From contig OU744723.1 of assembly GCA_916613615.1 (NCBI GenBank), positions 62,504,239 to 62,568,238 of the forward strand: 64,000 nt of DNA. Direction: 5' to 3'. The first letter of the stretch is position 1. Each line of letters starts with the position of its first letter. The DNA is from Steromphala cineraria (taxonomy: Eukaryota > Mollusca > Gastropoda > Trochida > Trochidae). A program made the position numbers and the translations under genes. This document shows positions 32,959 to 43,001 of the stretch, one piece after another. A model generated the notes under the pieces. That model was not told the origin of the DNA and ran no database searches. It saw nothing but the letters and a program-made list of their open reading frames with translations.

Positions 32959-35173
32959 GAAGGCGGATCATAGTACTCTCCAACCATGTTTACCAGCACT
33001 TTTAATAGCTTTGAATAAATTACTTTCATGTAGAAAGGAGAGGAAGATTAATATTAACTTTGGTTCGTCGATTATTTTTGTTTTAATTTTCTTGTAAATT
33101 ACATACTAAGATTATGATTAGCATAAACGCCTTGAGCAACCACGAGTGGTTGGATATGCGTGCTATATAAATATCCATACACTAATACTAATACATAGGT
33201 GTGTGTAACAAATGTAGTGTTTCCCTACATAAACCTGGTCCAATGTTAGAGTTATGACATTACATTTGTGCAAATTCTGTGTTACTAATTGTTAAAGGTA
33301 TGAAGAGTTTTTTCGACGTTATTTCTATTAATATAACGCAAATTATACTTGGAATAGGTTAGTCAAGCTTGATTGTGTTGAAATCTTATAACGTGGTTAA
33401 CTTTATTTTACGAAGAACATATCGGAAAGTAAGTTATCAATCTTTGGTAATCGGGCCCTGTTTTAATTGACATGTATACTTATCAGTATACGTACATACT
33501 AAGTAAATTAACTTACATGAATATATACTTACTTTTGTTTTGCTTTCACATGATGTTTTATATAACCAACAAGTATTACATACTTATGTACTTGCTAGTT
33601 TACCAATGTCCTTCTTTCATCTTTCAAATATGACCTGAATTCATCAGAATTCATCGACTTAAATGCTAAATATTAAGGAAAAAAATTAATTACTATTACA
33701 TTTGTGAATATAAAAACTACTATTACTCCATTGTGAATTTTGCCGCGCATATACATAATTTCTTTCAATGAACAAAATGACGGATCTCTCGAAGCTGACA
33801 TCCCATCATAACCACCTCTTTAAGGAGAAGAAATAATTATTTCTTACCTAACAAGAAACGATTTGATTCTGATGTACTGTATATATCATGACATTAAAGA
33901 TAAAACTTACCATCTCCCTCCATCTAAACATCTGAAGATCTTCACAAGCACGTGTAGCGTTCAGACAAACTACAAGCCGAGAAGAACCTGACAAGACAGG
34001 CTCAGGACAGAGAACTGAGAGCTTAGCGGCGAGTGGACGATCTAACTTGTGCAGTTATTTCAATGACTCAATCAAGTGTTCAATTGAAACTCCCCTGCAC
34101 ACTTTCTTAAAGAACGTATTCAGCTTCACGACAAGTCATACCTGGTTCACAATAAAAGATCTTTAGTCAGCTATAAACATCTTTAGAATTCATGATCACA
34201 TCCAAAGGAAAGGGATATTCGCCTGCATAAACAGTTTGGGCTTTCTAAGTTACAAATGCAGTCGTGTATCCTGATATTCAGGGAATCGAGTAGTTCTTCA
34301 TTTTAACGGCAGTTACTACTCATAAGTCATAAAATTACTAGATTTTTCTATGAAATAAGAACAACACTTCTGCATTTGGAAGATTTCAGTGAATATATTC
34401 TAGTCTAATGTAAATGCACATTCAATGCAAATATGCATATGTTTTTTGGATGTATGTAAAGCTCTCGGAAGTTGGTAATGCTGCTCAATAAGGAGATTTG
34501 TAAAGTTTCTATTTTGGGCAGTTTTGTTTAGTTAGTCTTCACGTTCCGAACTTGATGATGATAAAGATACAGGTGCGCTGTTATCAGTAATAATGAACAA
34601 AGACACAATTTGCTATTTTACATGCAGCACTCGCTTAAATGAATACCATGTCTTCTCAGGGGGTATTGGAGTATCGAATTAGTCCAAAGGTAACACATTT
34701 TACTCACTTGTTATTAAACATCAATCATACTTTTAAACATGTAAAGAGCTTGCTAGCCGGTTTGTAACAAGGCAAAATTATTCTTTTATATTTTGATCTT
34801 TGACGAATTAACCCTATTATGCACTGGTTTGATCACTTCTGTAATTATACAGTTGCTGTACAAAAGTTTGTTTTCACTGTTCATAAAATCCTGTGTGAAA
34901 ATATCATTCCTTCTCAATAGTTGTAAGGGTTGATCAAATGATGGTTGAATAAGTTGAAATTAAAACGGACACCTAATGGCGGGATATTTACTATACAATC
35001 CAAATGATTTGTACAAACATAACAGTATTTGTCCGGTTGTTTAATTATATTGGTAGATTAATAAAATCCTTTGGGAAATGTATTAGATAAATGGAAATAA
35101 TACAACCACCCAATCGTGTGATGTTTACAAAAATAGAGGTAATCAAACAACATTAGTTCAGCAGTTATAATAA
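32959..35173. other. Non-coding DNA with SINE-like fragment
   Basis: Mostly unrecognised AT-rich DNA. At 33110-33200 there is a SINE-like end. At 33929-33948 the motif AACATCTGAAGATCTTCACA of the 42-bp array (19131-19520) occurs once, 14 kb from the array. No gene is seen. Confidence 0.4.
33110..33200 (+). mobile_element. SINE-like 3' end
   Basis: CCTTGAGCAACCACGAGTGG followed by GCGTGCTATATAAATATC and a short (ACTAAT)-type tail. A GCGCTATATAAAT sequence before a simple repeat is typical of invertebrate SINE/LINE 3' ends in my memory; no A/B boxes are seen upstream, so this is a 5'-truncated fragment at most. Confidence 0.4.
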
Positions 35174-35464
35174 ATGGGCAAATGTAAAAATCGCAATTAC
35201 TTATTTGGAACTTTCTATAGAGCAGACAAGAGTGATGCTTATTGGGACTTGATAGAGGAATCTATCACTAATGCTGTCGATATTGGCTTAGTAACAATTG
35301 TAACTGGAGATTTTAATGACGATATTCTGTCAATGTGTTCAAACAGAATAGAACAAATCAAAGTATTGAATGGATTATCTCAAATCATTACTGATCCCAC
35401 AAGGATCACACCTACTTCTAGAACTTTGATTGATCTTATCTTCATTTCACACACACGCAAGTAG
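35174..35464 (+). pseudogene. LINE endonuclease (EEP) fragment
   Basis: The 96-codon ORF includes FGTFYRADKSDAYWDLIEE, VTGDFNDDIL and SRTLIDLIFIS, the middle and C-terminal motifs of an apurinic-type endonuclease domain of CR1/Jockey-like LINEs. GDFND contains a catalytic-domain Asp/Asn pair. The N-terminal strand, the final SDH motif and the reverse transcriptase are missing: a short truncated relic just upstream of an unrelated, more complete LINE. It may belong to the same family as the element at 40541-43238. Confidence 0.75.
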
Positions 35465-35622
35465 CTGCACGGAAGATTTGAAGCTCTCAGTGAACTGGAG
35501 AAATTATGTTAAATTAGTACAAAGTGATTAATACAAGTGTTTAACATTGTTGAGAATATACCCCAGAAGACGCAGATCAAATATATCCCACGGTGGATTG
35601 ACCCTACAGCGAGATCGGAGTG

Positions 35623-36531
35623 ATGGATTTCGAATCATCTCAAGATTTTGTGAGTTCAGTAATGGCGACCGAAACGACGAGACCGAGCTACTGGGTAGCG
35701 GACGACAGAAAGCGTCATCTTACAGCTGAAAGTGCCTATGAGGAGAACATTTGTAAGAAACAAAAAGGTGAGGGACCAATTGAAGTGATTGATGTGATTA
35801 CAAAAACTTTAAAAGAATCAAACGACGCCCCAGTCAGTTCAAAACAAAGCCCGGTTGATATGACAGATGTGTTGAAAGCTATTAAAGACCTCACCATATA
35901 CTTTGATAAGAAATTCGAAAACATGGAAGATAGAATTCTACAGAAAATGAAATCTGCTGTGGATGAAGAAATTGGTGTGATTCGAAATGAAATGCGTGAC
36001 AAATTAACTGATGTAAACAAACAGGTCTCTGACATTAGGGACAACCATGAAAAGGTCAAGGCTGAAGTGAAATGTGACATTGCTGACCTCAAGCGTAGCA
36101 TTCGCCATAGTTCAAAGAATGACAGTATTGAACTTAACTTTATTGTGAAAAACGTCCCTGAATCGAGATCGGAAAATGTTATTTCCAAAATTAATGGACT
36201 TTTAAAAGACGGGTTGAAGTTGAGGGAAATTGAAGTTTTAAATGCAGAAAGAAAAGAATCACGAAGCCAGAGATACCCGGGAGTTATCGTGGCAACATGT
36301 AAATCTCTAGAAGACAAAAGGACCATTCTGACGACTAAGAAAATTCTGAGAGACAGCAGAAATTTTAGAGACATTTACATTGAAAATGACAAGCCGTACA
36401 GTCAACGAATTTTCGAATCTAACATGAAAGTTGTAGCAGACACTCTGGGTCGAGACAGAGTGAGGTTGTCTAGTGGACGACTCTACAGGACGTCATCAAC
36501 TACTTCTACCCCGGCGGACACTTCGGTCTGA
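35623..36531 (+). CDS. LINE C ORF1 protein (nucleic-acid chaperone)
   Basis: First ATG at 35623; about 302 residues to TGA. Residues 1-70 are acidic/low complexity; about 85-165 form a heptad-rich region (FDKKFENMEDRILQKMKSA, KQVSDIRDNHEKVKAEVK) likely to make a coiled-coil multimer; about 168-290 match the RRM-like domain of L1-type ORF1 proteins (ELNFIVKNVPESRSENV). Such proteins bind LINE RNA. The annotated stop is probably not the original one: from about 36480 a shift of one base gives TLQDVINYFYPGGHFG and an Arg/His/Gln-rich basic tail open to TAG at 36744-36746. A one-base deletion near 36480 is inferred. Confidence 0.8.
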   Translation: MDFESSQDFVSSVMATETTRPSYWVADDRKRHLTAESAYEENICKKQKGEGPIEVIDVITKTLKESNDAPVSSKQSPVDMTDVLKAIKDLTIYFDKKFENMEDRILQKMKSAVDEEIGVIRNEMRDKLTDVNKQVSDIRDNHEKVKAEVKCDIADLKRSIRHSSKNDSIELNFIVKNVPESRSENVISKINGLLKDGLKLREIEVLNAERKESRSQRYPGVIVATCKSLEDKRTILTTKKILRDSRNFRDIYIENDKPYSQRIFESNMKVVADTLGRDRVRLSSGRLYRTSSTTSTPADTSV

Positions 36532-36746
36532 GCAGGGACACGGATCGCACAGATACACGAGGTTATCAACGCGAGGACCACGACGAACATAGTGGAAACA
36601 ACAGAGCACGTGGCTTTGTTGATAAACATCAGTCACGTGATCAGTGGAGGTCAACCAATCGAAGAGGAACACGTCACCAAGGTCAAGCCAGGATGCATAG
36701 TGATGAGCGTCGTCAGGGTTCATCAGCCAATCAGAACTCGTACTAG

Positions 36747-36932
36747 GTGACCTGCGGGTTTTGGAACGTTGGCGGGTGGACAGGTGATAGTAACTGTGAT
36801 AGTTTTATTTTACGCATAAGGTTTGCAGATGCTGATATCATCGGAATTGCCGAAACTCATTTAACAGACAATAATACCTTGAATGTTGAGAATTACTTGT
36901 GGTTCGCCAAAACAGAACTTTGCAACATGTGA
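36747..36932 (+). pseudogene. LINE C ORF2, N-terminal endonuclease piece
   Basis: Directly after the TAG that ends the extended ORF1 frame, and in that same frame, the sequence reads CGFWNVGGW then DADIIGIAETHL, the first two motifs of an APE endonuclease (the E of ETHL is the metal-binding glutamate). There is no in-frame ATG before these motifs. The frame breaks at WFAK: one base appears missing near 36905, and the domain continues in the next frame as QNRTLQHVRAKRGSGG. Confidence 0.75.
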
Positions 36933-39900
36933 GAGCTAAACGTGGCTCTGGTGGAATAGGTTTCCTTATTAAAGATGACATTGCAAAACTTTTTGATATA
37001 CATGTTTTAGATACCTCTTATGAGGGTATTTTATGGCTTAAATTTATACACAAAGAAAACAAGCATGTTACTTTTACCACTTGTGTGTGTTACCTACCAC
37101 CTGAAAATTCAACCAGGAATTCTGATTCTACAGAATTTTTTGACACTTTATTAAATCATGTGCATAGCTACTATAACCCAGGTCTAACTTATATCTGCGG
37201 AGATTTCAACAGCAGATGTGGAAACCTGGCAGACTACATCGAGGGCATCGACACTCTTCCACAAAGAGACACTATTGATCATGTTGTTAATTCAAATGGC
37301 AAAGTGTTAATTGAATTTTTAATAACTGCAAATTTGTGTATGCTTAATGGCAGAAATAACGATGTGAATGACTATACTTTTATTGCTTCTCGTGGACTAT
37401 CAGTGGTTGATTATTGTATATGTCCCTATGAAATGTTGGATAGTTTTGATAGTTTTAGCGTACAACGTCCAACTTCTCTATTTCAGCAATCAGACATAGT
37501 GGGATCACTGGATCCGAGTGCATTACTGGCAGTAGATCATTCTTTTATTTCATGGAGTTTTAATTTAGAATGTGCTTCGCCACATAGTGAACAATCCCAG
37601 AAAGCAACCACCTTCATCAAATGTGATGTATCCTCAGTACCAAGAGGCTTCCTTTGCTCAGATAGTGATAAACAGGCTGTAACTGAAATGATAAGGAACA
37701 TCGAGGAGTCTTCATTACAGCAATCTAACAGTGATTCAGCTTTTAATAACTTTGCAAATTATGTTTTAAACACGATGCACACTAACCTTCCTGTTAAAAC
37801 AATACATTATTCTCTTAACTCCAAGCGTCGTCGACGTGCCAAAGAATGGTGGACTGAGATTTTTGACGATATTTGGAGAGATATGTGCAGTGCTGAAAAG
37901 AATTGGTGCAAATGTAAGGGTCCGGATAAGTGGCGGTATAAAGCTGTATATGTAAATAAAAGGAAGAACTTCGATAAAGAAATCCGCAAAGCCAAACGTG
38001 GTTTTACTAGGAACAGTCTACAGGAACTTGATAATCTATGTGTTAACAACTCTCAAGACTTCTGGAAGAAGATAGGTAAAGTTGGTATTGGATCGGAGAG
38101 AAAGAAGAATATACCCATGGAGGTACAGCTTAGTGATGGATCCATCTCCGCCGACACAGACGAAGTTCTTGACGCTTGGAGGAGGGCCTACAATCAACTG
38201 CTAAACTGTAACGAGTCTTCAGATTTTACCCCAGTATGCCCAAGTCAAAGTGACTGTGATTCACCTCTAAACGAGTTGATTACTTTACAAGAAATTCACC
38301 ATGCACTTCAAAATGCGAAGAATGGAAAAACTGTAGGTTTCGACGGTATTCCAGTAGAGGTTTTGAGGACCGAAAACGCCATTTTATTTTTACATAAACT
38401 CTTCAATCATTGCTTCAAGAGTGGCACCGTACCTGAACTTTGGTGTAGAAGCATTATTAGCCCTATACCCAAGTCTTCTACAAGCGACCCGAGGGACCCA
38501 ATGTCATATAGAGGATTAAGTTTGGCTAGTGCAACATACAAGTTATATTGTGGAATAATAAACACTCGACTAACGAAATATGTTGAAGAAAGTAATCTTT
38601 TAGACGACTGCCAAAATGGTTTTCGGAAAGGAAGATCAACAACGGACCATCTATCAAGTATAACATCGATAATAGAAACCAGGAAATCTTTAAAGAGGGA
38701 CACCTTCGTGGCTTTTATAGATTTTAAGAAGGCATACGATTGCATTGATCGAGGGATTTTATGGAAGAAGATGACAGACTTCAACATGAATGGGCGAATC
38801 ATGGATGCTGTGATGTCATTATATAGAAATTTGAAAAGTTGTGTGCGCATAAACGGTTTCTACACAGATTTCTTTGAAGTCAATTGTGGACTTAAGCAAG
38901 GCTGTCTATTGTCACCCTTATTATTTAAAATTTTTATAAACGACCTCATATCTACTGTTAGTGACCTCAACCTAGGTGTTATGATTGACGACAGCCGAAT
39001 CGGAATACTAGCATACGCTGATGACATTGCTATCCTGGCCGAAACAGAAGAAGATCTAAATAAAACCCTAGACCTACTGAACGTTTGGTGCGGTACCAAC
39101 AAGATGTCATTAAACGCTTCAAAGAGTAAGGTCATCCACTTCCGTAGCCCAACTAAATCAAGATCAACTCATGTGTTCATGTGTGGTGATGTTATATTGG
39201 AAACTATTGTTAGTTACAATTACTTAGGACTACTACTAACTGAACACCTCGACTATGCCCAAATGGCCAAAGCAACAGCATCCTCAGCGAACAGGGCACT
39301 TGGTTTACTCATCTCAAGATTTAAATATTTTAACGGAATGAACTATCACACTTTTACCAAGCTCTATGACTCGATGGTGTGGACAACCCTAAACTACGGA
39401 GCCAGCATATGGGGAACCTCAAGACACTCGTGTGTGGAAGCAGTACAGCACAGGGCAACACGTTTCTTTTTAGGATTAAGGAAATTTGCCCCGGACAACG
39501 CCTCTGGAGGGGACATGGGATGGGTGCCCACGGCAGTTCGACAATGGACCAGTGTAACTAGACATTATAACCTTTTACGCAACATGGACAATCTTCGAGC
39601 TACACACAAGATCTGGATATGGTCACAACGTTGGAGTACGAGACGGAAAAACAACTGGACGACGAGAGTGCACAAAACGTTTCAGAAGCTCAACCTACAC
39701 CATTTTATCCCCATCGAGAATAAATACTGTTCTAAGTTTGTTGTCCGCGAAGTCTCCACAAGAATTTACAAAGATTTTACTGAGAAATGGAAATGTGAAA
39801 TAACAAGCCCATCTGCAAAGAGAGGTATTGGTGGAAATAAATCACGTTCTTACAGCAGATTAAAATCTACCTATGAAACTGAACCATATGTACTATCAAG

Positions 39901-40054
39901 CATATCTCGTCACTACAGAAGTGCTTTGGCAAAATTCAGATGCGGAGTTGCGCCATTGAAATTAGAGACTGGACGTTATACTAACCTACCACTTGAGGAG
40001 AGAACCTGTTTTAAATGCCCTAATCAAATAGAAGACGAACGCCATGTTTATTGA
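36899..40054 (+). CDS. LINE C ORF2: endonuclease / reverse transcriptase
   Basis: 1051 codons open. Residues 1-215 are the rest of the APE endonuclease: RGSGGIGFLI (17-25), ICGDFNSRCGN (99-109), VDYCICP and AVDHSFISW with the catalytic DH. RT domain about 470-760: GFDGIPVEVL, SYRGLSLAS, GFRKGRSTTDH, AFIDFKKAYDCID, GLKQGCLLSPLL and AYADD (catalytic Asp pair, about 705-709), then LNASKSKVIHF. A C-terminal FKCPNQIEDERHV begins a Cys/His motif completed after a one-base frame break near 40050 by NCPMYAKER (to 40248). The protein nicks target DNA and copies LINE RNA onto it. First codon here is GTG in the middle of the domain, so the true start is upstream (36747 or ORF1). Confidence 0.9.
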   Translation: MVRQNRTLQHVRAKRGSGGIGFLIKDDIAKLFDIHVLDTSYEGILWLKFIHKENKHVTFTTCVCYLPPENSTRNSDSTEFFDTLLNHVHSYYNPGLTYICGDFNSRCGNLADYIEGIDTLPQRDTIDHVVNSNGKVLIEFLITANLCMLNGRNNDVNDYTFIASRGLSVVDYCICPYEMLDSFDSFSVQRPTSLFQQSDIVGSLDPSALLAVDHSFISWSFNLECASPHSEQSQKATTFIKCDVSSVPRGFLCSDSDKQAVTEMIRNIEESSLQQSNSDSAFNNFANYVLNTMHTNLPVKTIHYSLNSKRRRRAKEWWTEIFDDIWRDMCSAEKNWCKCKGPDKWRYKAVYVNKRKNFDKEIRKAKRGFTRNSLQELDNLCVNNSQDFWKKIGKVGIGSERKKNIPMEVQLSDGSISADTDEVLDAWRRAYNQLLNCNESSDFTPVCPSQSDCDSPLNELITLQEIHHALQNAKNGKTVGFDGIPVEVLRTENAILFLHKLFNHCFKSGTVPELWCRSIISPIPKSSTSDPRDPMSYRGLSLASATYKLYCGIINTRLTKYVEESNLLDDCQNGFRKGRSTTDHLSSITSIIETRKSLKRDTFVAFIDFKKAYDCIDRGILWKKMTDFNMNGRIMDAVMSLYRNLKSCVRINGFYTDFFEVNCGLKQGCLLSPLLFKIFINDLISTVSDLNLGVMIDDSRIGILAYADDIAILAETEEDLNKTLDLLNVWCGTNKMSLNASKSKVIHFRSPTKSRSTHVFMCGDVILETIVSYNYLGLLLTEHLDYAQMAKATASSANRALGLLISRFKYFNGMNYHTFTKLYDSMVWTTLNYGASIWGTSRHSCVEAVQHRATRFFLGLRKFAPDNASGGDMGWVPTAVRQWTSVTRHYNLLRNMDNLRATHKIWIWSQRWSTRRKNNWTTRVHKTFQKLNLHHFIPIENKYCSKFVVREVSTRIYKDFTEKWKCEITSPSAKRGIGGNKSRSYSRLKSTYETEPYVLSSISRHYRSALAKFRCGVAPLKLETGRYTNLPLEERTCFKCPNQIEDERHVY

Positions 40055-40248
40055 ATTGCCCTATGTATGCAAAGGAGAGAACCCAGCTTTTATCCATGTG
40101 CAAAAAAGCAAACGACGATTTTACCTCAATATGTGATACCAGCAAGTTAGATTTTATACTGTCCACCCCCGTTTTATGTTATGGTTTAAACATATTTTTA
40201 TTTCAAAAGAAATACAGATTGGCGAACAAGCCAGAAGGCTTATTTTAA
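40051..40248 (+). pseudogene. LINE C ORF2, C-terminal piece after frame break
   Basis: The 65-codon ORF reads NCPMYAKERTQLL, which supplies the last Cys of the C-x2-C...H...C motif at the end of the preceding ORF, and ends LANKPEGLF. It is the displaced C-terminus of ORF2. Confidence 0.7.
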
Positions 40249-40250
40249 CG

Positions 40251-40540
40251 CCTCTCTTTGAAGATATATACATATAGCTGGAATATAACATATTTGGTGA
40301 AATGCTACATGGTTGTGTACTGAATGATATATTAACACAAAGATGTTTGAGTAATACAGTATGTTAGGTATGCCTGGTCACGATTTATGGGCTGCAGCGC
40401 TCAGTTGAAATTTTGGATTTATATTGTGGAGTGGAGAACAGCGACATAATTATTTTATTTCAGGGAATCGTTTACTTTTCATGATAAACTGATGTAATGA
40501 ATCCATAATACGGTTGTTAGTCGAGTTACTCAAGGAACCA
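40251..40540. other. No recognised feature
   Basis: Junction between the plus-strand family C LINE and the minus-strand family B LINE; presumably 3' UTRs of one or both. No tail repeat or target-site duplication was recognised. Confidence 0.35.
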
Positions 40541-42952
40541 CTACCTATAATACAGTCCTGAGGTCATATCCTTGAGTATAAAAGTACATATTTGATATAG
40601 TTGTTGATAGTTCCAACAAGTAAAAAGGAAGTGAACTACGTCTTCATTGTAGTGACCACATGAACAACTTTGTGTATTCGATATATGTCGATTGTATCTG
40701 TGCGCGTTCAGATCACTACAGCCGAGCTTGAGGCGACAATGGATAATTTGACAGAATCTACTTCCGGAGTTTAGGTTAAAGAAACTTGGTATTTGGACGG
40801 GATTAAGCATACTTTTAAATTGACAAAAGGAGCTCGCATTTTTAATTTCAATCGGCAGGTTGTTCCATAGAGTAATAGAGCTTGGGAGGAATGATTCAGA
40901 ATATCGCTGTGTTCTACAGTTAATAGTTTTAGTTGAAGATCTATTTCTAAGATTGTAGCTGCTCTGTTGAAATACACTGTCTGGTACTAGATCGTTTAGA
41001 TAATCGGGAGTTAGACCGTGATACATTTTATAGAATATACCAAGTTTGAAGCGATATCTTCTATCTTTTAGTGAACTATAATTAGTTTCCATGTATAGTT
41101 TATTGTGACTTGTGCCACGGACTGCACCGCATATTGTTCTTAATGCGTCTAGATGTAGATTTTCTAGTAATGTTGCCTGTTCAAGAGTGCAGTTATCCCA
41201 TATATGACAACAGTAATCGAAATGTGGTAGTATGAATGACTTATATAAGGTGTTCAGCGTTTTCAGGGATAATCGGTATTTCAGACTCCTCAGACAATTG
41301 ATCATTGGACTGATTTTCTTTATCATTTCACTAATATGTATTTTCCAAGAACAATCGCTTTGGAGTGTAATACCAAGGTGTTTGTGAGTTTCGACTTCTT
41401 TAACAGGCTGATCGTTCATTAACAGAGTTGGTTTGATATAGTTCTGTGTCTTTCGGGTAAAAGTTATACTTTCAGTCTTACTAGGATTAAAGCTAACTTG
41501 CCATTTTTTTGCCAAGTCTGAAATTTTGGATAAATCTTTATTTATAATGGCGGCTGCGGTAGCATGGTCATCAATTATAACATAAATTGATGTATCGTCG
41601 GCAAAAAGACGAATATTGCTATTTATGCCATCTACAATGTCGTTTATATAAATAATAAAAAGTAGGGGTCCTAAAACAGAGCCCTGAGGTACACCGGCTT
41701 TAACAGTTTTCAAATCCGAATTATAGCCATTTATTACAACTTTCTGTAATCTACCTTCCAGGTAACTTTCGAACCATTGTAAGAGATCACCCTGTATGCC
41801 ACACGCCTGCAGTTTATGAATGATTCCTTTATGCCAAACTCTGTCAAAAGCTTTACTTATATCGCAGAATACAGCTCTAATTTCCTTTCCTTGGTCTACC
41901 GCACTTGCAATGAAATTATAAAGATAAGTCAATTGGTTTGCTGTGGAATCGCCAGGCATGAATCCAGATTGTAAATTAGACAAGATGTTGTTATCTATTA
42001 AATAGTTAAAGACATATTTAAAGACACATTTTTCAAAGACTTTAGATACACAACTTGTCAAGGCCACAGGTCGATAGTTTGAACAGTCGTGTTCGTCACC
42101 CTTCTTATGAATCGGAATTACGGAAGCAAGTTTCCATGTATCAGGGAATATATGTTTTCCGAGAGAGAGGTTAAACAACTTTGTTAACAATGGGGTCAAA
42201 GAGGCTGAAGTTAATTTTAATATTTTATTTCCAATGCCATCAGGTCCAGTAGCTTTAGTTGTATCTAAGCACAGCAATATATCGCGTACATCTTCACTAC
42301 TTAAAGTAAGAGACGACAACGGATCGTCGATTTCGAAAGATATTTCAGGTATATCGGCGTTAGGTTCAGCAACTGTCGATTGTTCTGTGAAAAACGTGTT
42401 TAATAGGTTGGTAATATCTTGCGGATCATCATAGACTTTTTTGTCAGATACCATCGATGGAAAAGATGATTTAGCAGAATTAGTTTTCATATAGTTCTTA
42501 ACTAATCGCCACCACATTTTGGTTCCATGAGTATTATTTATGACTTCGTCAACTTTGACATCGAAAGCACGTTTTGCTTTTCTAACACTCGATATTACAT
42601 TATTCCGAAGAATTCTGAACTTATTCCAATCTGTTGAAAGATTTCTTTTTTTGGCAATTTTATGTACCCGATTACGTTTCCTTATGAGAGACCTTATTTC
42701 GTTATTCATCCACGCTGGGTCCTTTGTTCTAATTGTTACAGTTTTATTAGGAACATATTGGTTTATGTTATTTTGTATCAAAATTGTGAGGTTTTCAGTA
42801 ATATCATTTACGTTTCCCAAAGAGAAAAACATATCCAAGTTGACATCTTTTATACTTTCATTCATACCATCAATATCTGCGGAAGAGTAATCATAAATTT
42901 TCCGTTTAAATGTATTGTTGTTTTGCATAGTTTCTGCCAGATTGACAAACAC
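40541..42952 (-). CDS. LINE B reverse transcriptase
   Basis: 803 codons open on the minus strand. Residues 1-200: connector after the endonuclease, with WMNNEIRSLIRKRNRVHK. RT about 225-500: ATGPDGIGNKILKL, WKLASVIPIHKKGD, NYRPVALTS, QSGFMPGDST, CDISKAFDRVWHK, GVPQGSVLGPLLF and LFADDTSIY (catalytic FADD about 449-452). After it come HKHLGITLQSD, PHFDYCCHIWDNC and a C-terminal CSCGHYNEDVVHFLFTC Cys/His motif typical of CR1/Jockey-like proteins. All RT motifs are present, but without an endonuclease it could not nick its own targets in the normal way. The Met at 42952 is internal to the ancestral protein; the true start is upstream and separated by a stop. Confidence 0.88.
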   Translation of the reverse strand: MFVNLAETMQNNNTFKRKIYDYSSADIDGMNESIKDVNLDMFFSLGNVNDITENLTILIQNNINQYVPNKTVTIRTKDPAWMNNEIRSLIRKRNRVHKIAKKRNLSTDWNKFRILRNNVISSVRKAKRAFDVKVDEVINNTHGTKMWWRLVKNYMKTNSAKSSFPSMVSDKKVYDDPQDITNLLNTFFTEQSTVAEPNADIPEISFEIDDPLSSLTLSSEDVRDILLCLDTTKATGPDGIGNKILKLTSASLTPLLTKLFNLSLGKHIFPDTWKLASVIPIHKKGDEHDCSNYRPVALTSCVSKVFEKCVFKYVFNYLIDNNILSNLQSGFMPGDSTANQLTYLYNFIASAVDQGKEIRAVFCDISKAFDRVWHKGIIHKLQACGIQGDLLQWFESYLEGRLQKVVINGYNSDLKTVKAGVPQGSVLGPLLFIIYINDIVDGINSNIRLFADDTSIYVIIDDHATAAAIINKDLSKISDLAKKWQVSFNPSKTESITFTRKTQNYIKPTLLMNDQPVKEVETHKHLGITLQSDCSWKIHISEMIKKISPMINCLRSLKYRLSLKTLNTLYKSFILPHFDYCCHIWDNCTLEQATLLENLHLDALRTICGAVRGTSHNKLYMETNYSSLKDRRYRFKLGIFYKMYHGLTPDYLNDLVPDSVFQQSSYNLRNRSSTKTINCRTQRYSESFLPSSITLWNNLPIEIKNASSFCQFKSMLNPVQIPSFFNLNSGSRFCQIIHCRLKLGCSDLNAHRYNRHISNTQSCSCGHYNEDVVHFLFTCWNYQQLYQICTFILKDMTSGLYYR

Positions 42953-43001
42953 CGGACAATGATCACTGCATACAGGATCTAATACCCCAGAATCTCTTAC
43001 A

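Larger units (their letters stand above)
35465..40250 (+). mobile_element. LINE family C, nearly complete non-LTR retrotransposon
   Basis: Layout: a presumed 5' UTR of about 150 bp, ORF1 (coiled coil plus RRM-like RNA-binding domain), then ORF2 (APE endonuclease, reverse transcriptase, C-terminal zinc-knuckle-like region). All domains are present in the right order over 4.7 kb. Three single-base frame breaks (near 36480, 36905 and 40050) are the main damage, so the copy is young or the breaks are sequencing indels. The clade resembles Nimb/I-Jockey-type LINEs; exact assignment needs a tree. No clear 3' tail or target-site duplication was identified. Confidence 0.85.

Noticed and set aside
31734..32983. 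Minus-strand ORFs of 197-239 codons with a 17-residue period
   Set aside because: They translate the 51-bp satellite, which is a multiple of three and lacks stops in those frames. Left-block units of other lengths break the frame at once.
35736..36374. 212-codon minus-strand ORF
   Set aside because: Antisense of the LINE C ORF1, which has clear coiled-coil and RNA-binding motifs on the plus strand.
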